Below are positions 58,401-64,000 of a stretch of DNA of 64,000 nucleotides, piece by piece. The notes beneath the pieces are model-generated. The model saw nothing but the letters and a program-made list of their open reading frames with translations. It did no database searches and was not told the DNA's origin. The DNA is taken from contig JAUIRK010000976.1 in NCBI GenBank assembly GCA_030549495.1, positions 310,001 to 374,000 of the forward strand, read 5' to 3'. This DNA comes from Nectonema munidae. Lineage: Eukaryota; Nematomorpha; Nectonematoida; Nectonematidae. The translations under genes and the position numbers were made by a program. The stretch's first letter is position 1; the number at the start of each line of letters is the position of its first letter.

Positions 58401-59460
58401 TAATTCATCTCTTACTTTCCCTATAAAGTATATTTAACGTGCTAAGTTTCCTATTTTTCTCACTAACTTCAATTTTGCACTTATGTGCCCTGGTTGAAGC
58501 CACTTCCCTTGTTACTATTTTTCTCTATACATTTTTGCTTTAGGCTCAGGAAAATGTAGTTAGTGTTGCAAAGGAGTTCAACGCTGTTCAATTCAAATAT
58601 GGAATTGATGATCAGGAATATCTTGAAACGAATTTCAACTTTAGCCTGGTTGAAGTTGTGTATCAATGGGCAAGAGGAGCCGTACTCTTCATTTTTTTAA
58701 CGATTTAGTCTTGGTCTTTAACTGAAACGGAAAAACTTGGTCTGGCGTTTCCCATCAATTTCGAGGGGATATCACATGAAATTAAATTTACATATTTTAA
58801 TGATTTTTTCTATTAATGTAAAAAATTTTCGAATTGAAATTTATTATTCATCATCACTTTTCCTCCTACTCTTTTACATATTTATAAGAACTTCAATGCT
58901 GACCAGATATTTTTCAAGTAACTACCAACTATAGTATTTTTGAAGTATAGACACGTTATTCTTTATTTTGAAGTATTATTATAAGGCTTTTTACAAACTT
59001 TTTTAAATTCTTTGGTTGTATGACCAAAAATAATTGTTACAGCGTTTTTGTTCTCTTTCTTTTAATTCTAATTTTTCAGGCTATTGAGTAAATTCTGCCT
59101 ATACTAATTATTTTAGAGTTAATTTATCTTTACTTCAGTTACGTTAAGCTAACCTCAAATATAATTCAATTAAAGACCTAGATTTTCCAATCTTTTAGTT
59201 CAGGTGCATGCATCTCACGGAGCTTTAAAACGTTATTTATTTATCTTATTTAGTCATTTTATGAAATAACTACCCTCACCAATTGCCAAGAAGGAACGAT
59301 AATCAGGTGCATCCAACGACTAGAAGAAGCTTGTCGTGAAATAAGAGCAGCTGCCCGAATTGTTGGTGACACAGGCCTAATTCAAAAGATGGATGATGGA
59401 TCCTGTAAGATCAAGCGAGACATTGTCTTTGCTCCAAGTTTGTATACAATGGATGAATAG
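28344..59460 (+). CDS. SKIV2L: SKI2/SKIV2L-type DExH RNA helicase, 20 exons, N-terminus missing
   Basis: SKI2 is the 3'-5' RNA helicase of the SKI complex (with SKI3/TTC37 and SKI8/WDR61), which feeds mRNA to the cytoplasmic exosome. Exons: 28344-28450, 28501-28618, 29654-29726, 34375-34452, 34549-34685, 36961-37012, 38446-38674, 42904-43111, 44950-45255, 47121-47375, 49618-49826, 50702-50792, 50843-51157, 51814-51936, 51992-52252, 55359-55484, 56208-56426, 58033-58251, 58544-58681, 59254-59460. All junction phases agree. They total 1157 codons including the stop. Motifs in order: [23 protein letters not shown] (Walker A), [83 protein letters not shown], an arch-type insertion, then the C-terminal helical domain ending [13 protein letters not shown]. 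Human SKIV2L has 1246 residues, so about 60-90 N-terminal residues are missing. Splice sites are inferred from homology. Confidence 0.93.
28501..28618 (+). CDS. SKIV2L: SKI2 exon b
   Basis: Contains [15 protein letters not shown] and GAVIGYKE, the latter matching human GQILGYKEV. It is separated from exon a by a 50-bp intron and ends at GAG|GTTTCA. Confidence 0.85.
29070..29260. repeat. Imperfect direct repeat of about 40 bp plus TA microsatellite
   Basis: CAGTTTGAATATTGCAT occurs at about 29107 and again at about 29209 in similar surroundings (GGAAAATTCGAT against GAAAATACGATGG). A (TA)n run follows at about 29244-29266. It lies in SKI2 intron b-c. Confidence 0.6.
29654..29726 (+). CDS. SKIV2L: SKI2 exon c
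   Basis: Reads [20 protein letters not shown] with a T-rich TTTAG acceptor. Ends in phase 1 at GGAC|GTATTC, and the last base plus TA of exon d gives Leu. Confidence 0.65.
30120..30600 (-). pseudogene. piggyBac-like transposase C-terminus relic
   Basis: Minus-strand pieces read [20 protein letters not shown] (a KPxxIxxYNxTKGGVD-like block), IKWPNN, then [13 protein letters not shown] and finally the Cys-rich tail [16 protein letters not shown] with VCENC. This is the end of a piggyBac transposase. It is decayed, in SKI2 intron c-d. Confidence 0.55.
31746..33395 (+). pseudogene. hAT C transposase (FAM200/ZBED-like), decayed
   Basis: It starts [16 protein letters not shown]. After breaks it shows open segments at 32372-32689 ([20 protein letters not shown], the HTEVRWLSRG equivalent), 32754-33068 ([20 protein letters not shown]) and 33096-33395, whose [16 protein letters not shown] and [19 protein letters not shown] are the hAT C-terminal dimerisation region. 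Stops and shifts between segments rule out function. Confidence 0.8.
33985..34135 (-). mobile_element. tRNA-derived SINE, family 1, copy 2, inside hAT C
   Basis: The minus strand reads GGGGCGTGAGTATGGTTGGT, a B box GGGTTCGATCC and a tail with CAAGCGGCGCAATTG, the same blocks as 9545-9668. It sits between the transposase and the right terminus of hAT C. Confidence 0.75.
34375..34452 (+). CDS. SKIV2L: SKI2 exon d
   Basis: Reads [20 protein letters not shown] and ends in phase 1 at GAAA|GTATTG. The resulting [14 protein letters not shown] junction with exon e fits the human IDFEKDLLTIPPGF. Confidence 0.8.
34549..34685 (+). CDS. SKIV2L: SKI2 exon e
   Basis: Contains [10 protein letters not shown], the conserved PPGF block, followed by a Ser/Leu-rich linker. 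Ends in phase 0 at GTGGAT|GTAAGC, one of the few GTAAG donors in the gene. Confidence 0.85.
36961..37012 (+). CDS. SKIV2L: SKI2 exon f (microexon-like, 52 bp)
   Basis: A short acidic linker, [16 protein letters not shown], after TTTTTAAG. It is placed by phase: it starts in phase 0 after exon e and leaves one base that completes Glu with exon g. It has no conserved motif of its own. Confidence 0.65.
38446..38674 (+). CDS. SKIV2L: SKI2 exon g, Walker A
   Basis: Reads [17 protein letters not shown], then [14 protein letters not shown] and [19 protein letters not shown] (Q-motif region and motif I). Ends in phase 2 at ACGAG|GTCATT. Confidence 0.95.
39480..39810 (-). pseudogene. piggyBac-like N-terminal relic
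   Basis: The minus strand reads [20 protein letters not shown] and, after a break, [20 protein letters not shown] and [14 protein letters not shown]. The second block resembles the F..fF...l...I...TN.Y region at the start of the piggyBac DDE domain. In SKI2 intron g-h. Confidence 0.4.
40120..40456 (+). mobile_element. LINE 3' end with GAT-repeat tail, copy 1
   Basis: The plus strand encodes [20 protein letters not shown] and [17 protein letters not shown], a typical C-terminus of RTE/CR1-like LINE proteins (GHV.RM...RGRPK..W). It then has a short 3' UTR, GGGAACAATAACCAGGCCTA, and ends in (ATG)n. It is 5'-truncated, in SKI2 intron g-h. Confidence 0.75.
40507..40820. mobile_element. hAT-type MITE with 8-bp target duplication
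   Basis: The ends AGATGTATCGGAT and ATCCGATACATCT are inverted. Perfect 8-bp duplications TATATAAT lie at 40499-40506 and 40821-40828. The element is 314 bp with no coding capacity. A related, less complete copy lies at about 42366-42630. Confidence 0.8.
41474..41650. repeat. 97-bp tandem duplication
   Basis: GACATCATCAATAGGAGTTG (about 41474) recurs as GATATCATCAAAGGAGTTGA (41571), and the following GAGTGCAAAGCG...GAAGAGT...GAACAT blocks repeat in order. Two diverged units, in SKI2 intron g-h. Confidence 0.6.
42366..42630. repeat. Diverged relative of the 40507 MITE
   Basis: Shared blocks with 40600-40820: CTTAAAAATTTAG, ATCATAAAAATTTTG, GATGTTGAAACTT/GAATGTTGAAACTT and a CATCTCTA end. The left terminus is not preserved. 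Confidence 0.6.
42904..43111 (+). CDS. SKIV2L: SKI2 exon h, motifs Ia-Ib
   Basis: Reads [41 protein letters not shown] and LEFVIFDE. It ends exactly between E and V of the DEVH box, at GAG|GTTTTT. Confidence 0.95.
43208..43266 (+). mobile_element. LINE 3' tail, severely truncated copy 2
   Basis: GGGAACAATAACCAGGCCTA, then GGCAAAATGGATGATGATG, nearly identical to the end of the LINE at 40120-40456. Only about 60 bp was copied. In SKI2 intron h-i. Confidence 0.8.
44950..45255 (+). CDS. SKIV2L: SKI2 exon i, motifs II-III
   Basis: Starts [16 protein letters not shown], then [16 protein letters not shown] and SRPIPL. The later part ([17 protein letters not shown]) corresponds to the variable segment after human TRPVPLEHYLF. 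Ends in phase 0 at GCC|GTATTA. Confidence 0.95.
47121..47375 (+). CDS. SKIV2L: SKI2 exon j, motif IV
   Basis: Contains [20 protein letters not shown], matching human LPVVVFTFSR, then a variable [18 protein letters not shown] region. Ends at CAG|GTAGCC in phase 0. Confidence 0.92.
47740..48010. other. GC-richer coding-like island, unidentified
   Basis: In SKI2 intron j-k a 270-bp block is clearly richer in GC than its surroundings. One plus frame is open for 90 codons ([24 protein letters not shown]). Another reads [20 protein letters not shown] and [10 protein letters not shown]. Neither is recognised. It is probably a piece of a transposon or transferred sequence. Confidence 0.35.
48550..49345 (+). 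pseudogene. Lys/Glu-rich coding-like relic in SKI2 intron j-k
   Basis: Successive plus-strand pieces look once-coding: [20 protein letters not shown] (about 48640-48700), [18 protein letters not shown] with [16 protein letters not shown] (48744-48935), [17 protein letters not shown] (frame-shifted, about 48930-48990) and [20 protein letters not shown] (about 49195-49260). No family is recognised. It could be a retrocopy or a small nested gene. Confidence 0.35.
49618..49826 (+). CDS. SKIV2L: SKI2 exon k, motif V
   Basis: Reads [39 protein letters not shown] and [11 protein letters not shown]. Nearly identical in layout to human SKIV2L. Ends in phase 2 at CAG|GTGATT. Confidence 0.96.
50702..50792 (+). 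CDS. SKIV2L: SKI2 exon l, motif VI
   Basis: Reads [20 protein letters not shown], the arginine-finger motif [10 protein letters not shown]. Bounded by AATTTAAG and AAA|GTATTG. The next intron is only 50 bp. Confidence 0.95.
50843..51157 (+). CDS. SKIV2L: SKI2 exon m, winged-helix region
   Basis: Reads [20 protein letters not shown], then [14 protein letters not shown] and a Cys-containing helical stretch, [12 protein letters not shown]. It matches human [24 protein letters not shown]. Ends at ATC|GTAAGC. Confidence 0.95.
51814..51936 (+). CDS. SKIV2L: SKI2 exon n, arch start
   Basis: Reads [20 protein letters not shown] and [11 protein letters not shown], matching human GRVVVVKNQEHHNALGVIL. 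The following intron is 55 bp. Confidence 0.88.
51992..52252 (+). CDS. SKIV2L: SKI2 exon o, arch
   Basis: Reads [20 protein letters not shown] and [20 protein letters not shown]. The donor is placed at AAAT|GTGAAG (after 52252) because this keeps phase 0 with exon p. An alternative at 52258 would break the frame. Confidence 0.8.
52557..52875 (+). mobile_element. LINE C-terminal fragment
   Basis: One plus frame, with a single stop, reads [38 protein letters not shown], then [20 protein letters not shown]. This is the usual end of RTE/CR1-like ORF2 (R.K..LY.S.I.S...YG ... W..V...D). In SKI2 intron o-p. Confidence 0.65.
53130..53790. repeat. Interspersed repeat with internal tandem units, copy 1
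   Basis: Units such as TTTACAGATCGATCATCCTT and TTTACAGGGGGGTTATCTTT repeat with a period near 28 bp, then TTGATCCCTATTTTTGATA and AACAAAAATATTCCATTTCG follow. The same blocks recur at 54740-54990. Confidence 0.6.
54015..54268. repeat. 254-bp near-perfect palindrome (fold-back element)
   Basis: The left arm from AGATAAAAAATAGTTTAAGA to TCAAATTGAGTAGTGAAGA is repeated inverted, ending TTTTATCT at 54268. The arms are over 100 bp each with almost no mismatch. The centre (about 54112-54165) is slightly asymmetric because of a 9-bp difference. No coding capacity. In SKI2 intron o-p. Confidence 0.9.
54725..54990. repeat. Interspersed repeat with internal tandem units, copy 2
   Basis: TTATCTTTACTCGCTGCGTT, TTTACAGAGTGATTTTCTTT and TTTCAGAGGCATCAATCATC recur in the order seen at 53130-53790, followed by TTGATCCCTATTTTTTGATA and ACAAAAATATTCCGTTTCG. 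Confidence 0.6.
55359..55484 (+). CDS. SKIV2L: SKI2 exon p, end of arch
   Basis: Reads [20 protein letters not shown] and then [20 protein letters not shown]. This matches human [20 protein letters not shown] and its AAVTTAVQELL. It is 126 bp, phase 0 to 0, bounded by ATCCAAG and CTT|GTTTAA. Both splice sites are weak, but frame and homology agree. Confidence 0.7.
56208..56426 (+). CDS. SKIV2L: SKI2 exon q, C-terminal domain start
   Basis: Reads [20 protein letters not shown], then [17 protein letters not shown] and [10 protein letters not shown]. It corresponds to human [20 protein letters not shown] through LLPEYHQRVEVL. Phase 0 to 0. Confidence 0.88.
56895..57260 (+). pseudogene. piggyBac-like C-terminal relic
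   Basis: The plus strand reads [20 protein letters not shown] and a Lys/Ser-rich stretch. After a stop comes a Cys-rich tail, [20 protein letters not shown] followed by KCF. The order resembles the last third of piggyBac transposases. In SKI2 intron q-r. Confidence 0.35.
58033..58251 (+). CDS. SKIV2L: SKI2 exon r
   Basis: Reads [40 protein letters not shown] and [18 protein letters not shown]. It matches human [20 protein letters not shown]...ELMFDNAL...PEEIAALLSGLVCQ. Ends AAA|GTATTT. Confidence 0.95.
58467..58535 (+). repeat. Interspersed 60-bp repeat, copy 1
   Basis: TTGCACTTATGTGCCCTGGT, then TGAAGCCACTTCCCTTGTTA. A close copy lies at 61385-61447. It sits immediately upstream of the acceptor of SKI2 exon s. 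Confidence 0.6.
58544..58681 (+). CDS. SKIV2L: SKI2 exon s
   Basis: Reads [20 protein letters not shown] and [17 protein letters not shown], matching human ELNFGLVEVVYEWARGMPF. Ends GCC|GTACTC, phase 0. Confidence 0.92.
59254..59460 (+). CDS. SKIV2L: SKI2 exon t (last), stop at 59458-59460
   Basis: Reads [39 protein letters not shown] and [15 protein letters not shown], then TAG. It matches the human C-terminus ([20 protein letters not shown]...RRDIVFAASLYTQ). Confidence 0.96.
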   Translation, partial: SFYEITTLTNCQEGTIIRCIQRLEEACREIRAAARIVGDTGLIQKMDDGSCKIKRDIVFAPSLYTMDE

Positions 59461-59589
59461 TCTTTTTTAAAAGCACTCCAGAAGTTGGGTTCTTAATACC
59501 GATGCCTCAAAATGAACTTGTGAATAATATTGAAAGGAGAATGGAATATTTTAATAATTTTATACATTTAAATATTTTTCCGCTCCTAC

Positions 59590-59595
59590 AATAAA
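59590..59595 (+). terminator. Likely polyadenylation signal of SKI2
   Basis: AATAAA 130 bp after the stop codon, followed by a T-rich stretch. A second AATAAA lies near 59650. Confidence 0.5.
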
Positions 59596-59726
59596 TCTTT
59601 TTTTTGTATAGATAACTTTTTTTCAATATACATTTAATGAGTTATATGGAATAAAATTTTAGAAGGAAGAAATGAAAAGCTATCCTATCGCAGATTTACA
59701 GCTTATGTGGCTAAAATGATCACAGT

Positions 59727-60035
59727 ATGCTACAAAGTGATTCGAATATTATCTTTGAATCTTATTTTATTAAGGCATCTCTTAATCGTGATCTCTTAAT
59801 TGAATTTAGCTCACGCGATTTCGTCTCTAAATGTTTATGCGTGTCATTTGCAATTTCAAAATGTGACTTTTTATTATTTGGCGATGAATTCGAATGTTCT
59901 CCATCAATAAAACCTAAAAAGCTCCTTTATACTGTAAAAAATTTTGAATCTATAGGGGACAATCATGTTAAAATTACTCGATCTAGAAACAATTTTACAT
60001 GTCAAATCTTTCTTACCTTGGATTTGTTCAACTAG
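59727..60035 (+). CDS. Small ORF downstream of SKI2, unidentified
   Basis: A 102-codon frame beginning MLQSDSNIIFESYFIKASLN and including FVSKCLCVSFAISKCDFLLF and KKLLYTVKNFESIGDNHVKI. Composition looks protein-like. The last part loosely resembles the LSRALK...KIKLT pattern of the HUS1 checkpoint clamp, too weakly for a call. It may be one exon of a plus-strand gene, a pseudogene or a chance ORF. Confidence 0.3.
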   Translation: MLQSDSNIIFESYFIKASLNRDLLIEFSSRDFVSKCLCVSFAISKCDFLLFGDEFECSPSIKPKKLLYTVKNFESIGDNHVKITRSRNNFTCQIFLTLDLFN

Positions 60036-60139
60036 AAAAGATAGACGGGTTGAGTGACATGATCTTTCAATGTCTTTTCGAGTCAATAAATTTCCCATAT
60101 GTAAGTCAAGTTTATATAATTTTCTAAAATCAATATACA

Positions 60140-61384
60140 AAAAATATTATCCTAGATGCATGACGTAGGAAAAGTATATGTATATTTTTTTTATATATCG
60201 AAACAAATTTAATCTGTTATATTATTTTTTCATTAAATTCAGACTTGTTCCAAGATTTAAAAAGTTTAGTTACACATTTTCCAATTTGCAAAGCATTTAT
60301 TTCAAATTAAACATAAGAACCAGCTTTTAGGATTTTTCTTTTCTGCCAAAATAACCTCTTCCTTCCTACTCGCAAAATCATTAAAAAAAGGCCCACTTAG
60401 TATCATTTCAATCTCCTTGTAATTTATTTTTTCAGTTTTACTAATATTTTTATTTTAATTTTTTTACTTATTTAAATCCTATGTATTGTTTCTTTTCCTG
60501 TCGTCTTTTAAATCTCTTACCAATGATGACTTGAAATTCAATCTCGCAAGTACTCAGTTTATGATCTTCACATGAATGATTAACAATGTTTTCACACTTC
60601 TCAACTTCATATTATTTCCTTTTTTTGTATTTGTTAACATCTCTTTTGGGGAAATAAGCAATGATGCATATTTATATTATTAGATTTCATGATTTCTCAT
60701 ATTCGAAGCATCAATTGTAAACGTATTCCAAATCCCAAGATATTCTTAAAACTTTTTTTACATTAAATAAAAATAATTCAAGCTTAATCAAGTACTGCAA
60801 AAACATCAACAATATTCGATTTTTTCTGTATCTTTTTTCTTAAATATTCTTTTCCAACGTTTAATTCAGAAATAAAATGCTGATTCTTTTCTTTCTTTCA
60901 AGTATTGTAAAAATTCCTCATTTTTTGGAGACAAGTACCAAAGTGCTTTCATTATTTCGAGTTTTTTCATTAAATATAAATAAAAACTTAAAGCTATGGT
61001 TTACTATAAAATGAAACCTATTATTAAATTCATTTAGAATTATTGCAAGATAAGGATTTATTTAGTTCAAAACAAAAAGATACGAACTAAACTTAAGCTT
61101 ATATCTTCGTACGGGAAAAAATCCTTCATTCTTCCTATTGTAAGAACTTCTAATCTCAATATGCTGAAATAGTGAGGTTAAAAATAAGAAAATGTGTAAT
61201 AGATCATGTGTAGGGAGAAAGATAGATTCAAAAAAATCCATGAGGATTATATGGATAAAATTAACAAAGGCGTTAAAAAGTTATACTATATAAATATAGA
61301 GTATATATAAACATAATTATGTATCATAAGTAAATAATTGTTCAAGGGAAGATCTTTAGGTAAGGCGAAGCTTAAATAGGTAAT
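60140..61384. other. AT-rich intergenic DNA
   Basis: No coding sequence, tRNA or defined repeat is supported. Confidence 0.35.
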
Positions 61385-61447
61385 CTCAATTTTTTCACTT
61401 TTGTGCCTTGGTTGAAGCCCTTCCCCTTGTACTATATATATTTTTTT
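61385..61447 (+). repeat. Interspersed 60-bp repeat, copy 2
   Basis: TTCACTTTTGTGCCTTGGTT, then GAAGCCCTTCCCCTTGTACT, the same blocks as 58467-58535. Confidence 0.6.
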
Positions 61448-62026
61448 AAAATATAAAATAAAAAATTACACCATAAAAATTAGATAGTATTTGGCTTGAT
61501 GACTGGGACGATCTTGCTTCATTAGTTTTATAAAAAAAATCCAGGTTTGCTGACGAATTCTTTTAGGCATCTTAAAAATTAACACCATAGGGTAAAAGAT
61601 AAACAGATATTGTTGGTAGCATCTTGCCTTACTAAATTGTGGTATTTGAGACGAGCAAAAAAGGAAATTGGAGAAGCAGAAGAATAAACGGATGCTAAAA
61701 CTGTTAAAATATGTTATTATATTTAAAAATGAAAATATCACAAATATAATAGATATAATATAATAGAAGAAGTTATCCTACTTTATAGAAGTTATTGAAA
61801 TTAATAGACTTAAATATATGTGCATAAATTTTACAAAGTGTAATTAGAAATCATAAGAAGTATCAAATCAATGTTTTAAATTTAAATAAGAGTGCGGAAA
61901 GCTTACTACTGAAAGCCACTTTGGATTCACATTCCTTCGGTGATGAATATTTTGAATTTTGGAAGGAATTGTAATATATAAATATATATATAGGCATGAA
62001 ATGTTCAAAGCACAATAATAAACAGC

Positions 62027-62290
62027 TTGCAGCTCGTCCAGGGGCATGGTGTCGATTCAAAATATTATGAAGTCATTAATTCTAACGGTATGGTCCTTGA
62101 GGGGGCCTTGCCTTTCCCCCCCGGCGGTCTCCGGGGGGGAGTTCCTAGTTGTGATGAGCCCCGATATAGAAAAGATTGGTGGGGGTTAGGGTTAGCTAAA
62201 ACCGTCGTCATGAGCGAGGATAAGTCAGCAGAGGAAAAGGCTGAGGCAAAGGGCTCTGGTGCTGGCGACCTAGGATCCATGATGTAATAG
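62027..62290 (+). other. GC-rich island with perfect hairpin
   Basis: A 260-bp block much richer in GC than its surroundings and open in both directions (plus: 86 codons ending GSGAGDLGSMM). CCCCCCCGG, a 6-base loop CGGTCT and CCGGGGGGG at 62116-62139 form a perfect 9-bp hairpin. No family is recognised. It is probably an interspersed repeat. Confidence 0.4.
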
Positions 62291-62841
62291 AAAATGTTTG
62301 AGCTAGTGTTTCAATCAGGAATGATTGAAAATGAAGAAATTGAAGGATATTTCTTTCAATATAAGGATTGAAGGAATGAAGAAAATGATTTCTAAAAAAA
62401 TGATTTAGGGTAAATGTTCTTTTTCTAAAAATTTGGAATTTTTAAGTGGTGATTTATAATTAAGAGTTCGTTCTTTTAATCTTTACTTATAAATCTTTCA
62501 ATCATATCGATTAAAAATTTTTTCAGTGAAACTTGTATTTGTGACGCCAAGAAATTATTTGGGCAAGATGAAATCAGAATGAAACTAATGTTATTCAGTT
62601 TTCCTTGCATAATAGTTGATCTGTATGCAAAAGTCTTACCAATTTTAAGGTCAAATAGCCTCGTTTATTCAATCATTCAGGGCGATTTCTTTATGAACAT
62701 TTATCAAATTTTTTTATCAACATTAATGTTGTTTATGGCTATACAAAACAATCGAAGATGCATTTTTCGAATTATCGCGTTCAATATCTTGCTCATATTA
62801 TAGAGATAAAATATCTTTTTGTTTTTTCCTGCAATTTTCGT

Positions 62842-62985
62842 AGGCATTTGATAAAGTGAATCACCGTTTATTACTTCAGAGATTACAAAAAATTTGAGTT
62901 CGATGCCATATCTATAATTTAATCAAAAATTATTTGCCTATAAAAAAATACTTTTTTTTCAAAAACATTGAGACTGAAGCAATTA
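62842..62985 (+). mobile_element. LINE reverse transcriptase fragment
   Basis: Reads AFDKVNHRLLLQRLQKI, a stop, then VRCHIYNLIKNYLPIKKYFF. This is reverse transcriptase motif 3 of Jockey/CR1-type LINEs (AFD.V.H..LL..L...G......I..YL..R). Only this fragment is recognisable. Confidence 0.7.
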
Positions 62986-62987
62986 CG

Positions 62988-63120
62988 TGGTGAGTTGATA
63001 TATCTCAAATCAACTAGGCAAAGTCCTGGTTCGAACCCAGCTTCAAATCTTTGTTAGTAGTTTGAAGCAAGAAGTGATGAACAAACTAAGCACTTTTAGC
63101 GAAGGCTCCAGTGAGATATA
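62988..63120 (+). mobile_element. tRNA-derived SINE, family 5
   Basis: An A-box-like CGTGGTGAGTTGATATATC and B box GTCCTGGTTCGAACCC directly follow the LINE fragment. The tail after GAAGCAAGAAGTGATGAAC is of uncertain length. Confidence 0.6.
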
Positions 63121-63763
63121 GAAGATTCCTGACATTTCACATCATTTCAAAAAGAAAAAATTTCCTTTGACTTTTTTCAATACCAAATCCCTAGTATAAG
63201 TATAGGATTCTAATGACTGCTTCCTTATATGTAATCAACAATTAAAAGTATCATCAAAAAATAAAATGAATTGCCAAAATTTAGTACATATGGAATTTTA
63301 TTTTAAATAAACGATTTACTTTTCACTTCTATGTGCGTATTAAGCAAGACAAAATTTTATTTAAAAATATAAGGATAATAATAACATTCAGAGTGTGATT
63401 ATTGAGTATTTGAAACTATCCTAACTAATGAAATAATGGAACTTCATGTTTTCTGTTGTATTAGAGAGACGGTAATCGCTTTGTAAAGTAAAAAAGTAGG
63501 AGTTTTATCGAAGATTCTTAAGAATAGATAATCGCGATTTATAAAGATATCTCTGCTTTTGCCTTGAATACACTACAGATACACATCACTAAAGATGTAC
63601 GAATAAGTATCCTTTTTATCTCTGCTCCACATTCTATTTACTTTTTAATCCTTCAATAACATGCCAAAGTTCAAGATACACGAATTTATGAAACAAAATT
63701 CCGTCTCATCAATCATACTTTTTAGGATAATTCATTCCTCTGAAAAAATCAATAAAAGAATAT

Positions 63764-63769
63764 TTTATT
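63764..63769 (-). terminator. Polyadenylation signal of the minus-strand gene at the right edge
   Basis: AATAAA on the minus strand about 50 bp after the stop at 63820. Confidence 0.5.
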
Positions 63770-63819
63770 TAAAACGGAAAATTTTATAGAGATGAAGCAA
63801 TGTAATTTAAGGTGCTTCA

Positions 63820-64000
63820 TTAGTCTTTGAATATCTTTAGGCGACTAAATCCATCATCCTGCACATGTTCCAATTTTATATTATGATGCTGTGCTTTTTC
63901 CAGCAAAAACTCAATTTCTGTCGGCTTGAAATTAATTGAAGGCATTATTAACTCTTTGCGATTCGGATCTTCTGAGAATTCGATAATTTTTCTTTCAGCT
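63820..64000 (-). CDS. Last coding exon of an unidentified gene, R3H-like C-terminus
   Basis: The minus strand is open from the window edge to TAA at 63820-63822. It reads AERKIIEFSEDPNRKELIMP, then INFKPTEIEFLLEKAQHHNI and KLEHVQDDGFSRLKIFKD. The order (a basic helix, a LxMP-x-N/F block, a helix with two acidic residues, then HNIKLEHV..DGFSRLKI) resembles an R3H nucleic-acid-binding domain, although the canonical Arg-x3-His is not present. The frame is undamaged and followed by a polyadenylation signal, so it is probably a real gene entering from the right. Confidence 0.55.
   Translation of the reverse strand, partial: AERKIIEFSEDPNRKELIMPSINFKPTEIEFLLEKAQHHNIKLEHVQDDGFSRLKIFKD

Noticed and set aside
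62180-62200. Telomere-like GGGGTTAGGGTTAGC
   Set aside because: Only about one and a half repeat units inside the GC-rich island, far too short for a telomeric tract.
1-64000. CRISPR array, operon-like gene cluster or bacterial defence system
   Set aside because: No spaced direct repeats of suitable length. Genes are split by spliceosomal introns, and all recognisable genes are eukaryotic.

Overview
The window is AT-rich nuclear DNA from an invertebrate metazoan. It has spliceosomal introns, eukaryotic ribosome and snoRNP genes, tRNA-derived SINEs, LINEs, and many hAT, pogo, piggyBac and mariner remnants. I cannot name the species. The host proteins are recognisable but quite divergent, which suggests a fast-evolving lineage.

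Layout. Positions 1-1495 hold the 3' part of a decayed pogo/Tigger transposon. Positions 2137-2450 (minus) hold the first coding exon of ribosomal protein L26/uL24. Positions 3186-3662 (minus) hold one or two plausible exons of an unidentified gene. Positions 5504-9349 are a three-level nest of hAT elements. Positions 9.5-11.9 kb hold a SINE, a pogo MITE and a purine tract. Positions 11939-13381 (minus) encode an intact single-exon NOP58. From 13.4 to 28 kb there is no host gene I can support, only SINEs, a TIR element carrying a SINE, a truncated LINE with RNase H and a 256-bp TGAG tail, a fossil Ty3/Gypsy integrase region, and mariner and hAT-like relics.

The main gene is a SKI2/SKIV2L-type DExH RNA helicase on the plus strand. 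I assembled 20 exons between 28344 and 59460 by homology, reading frame and splice phase. They join without a phase conflict and total 3471 bp (1157 codons including the stop). Only the N-terminus is missing. Introns range from 50 bp to over 4.6 kb, and the long ones are filled with transposon debris. Some small exons, for example 36961-37012 and 55359-55484, appear only through the phase chain. The far right end (63820-64000, minus) carries the last coding exon of another gene with an R3H-like C-terminus.

The host genes have no shared pathway beyond RNA biology: L26 is in the large ribosomal subunit, NOP58 is the box C/D snoRNP scaffold, and SKI2 is the helicase of the cytoplasmic exosome cofactor. 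They are not an operon. I see no CRISPR array, bacterial system or intact virus. The most interesting signals are the nested hATs with exact 8-bp target duplications, the weak splice-site consensus of the SKI2 gene, LINEs ending in microsatellite tails, and a 254-bp near-perfect palindrome inside a SKI2 intron.
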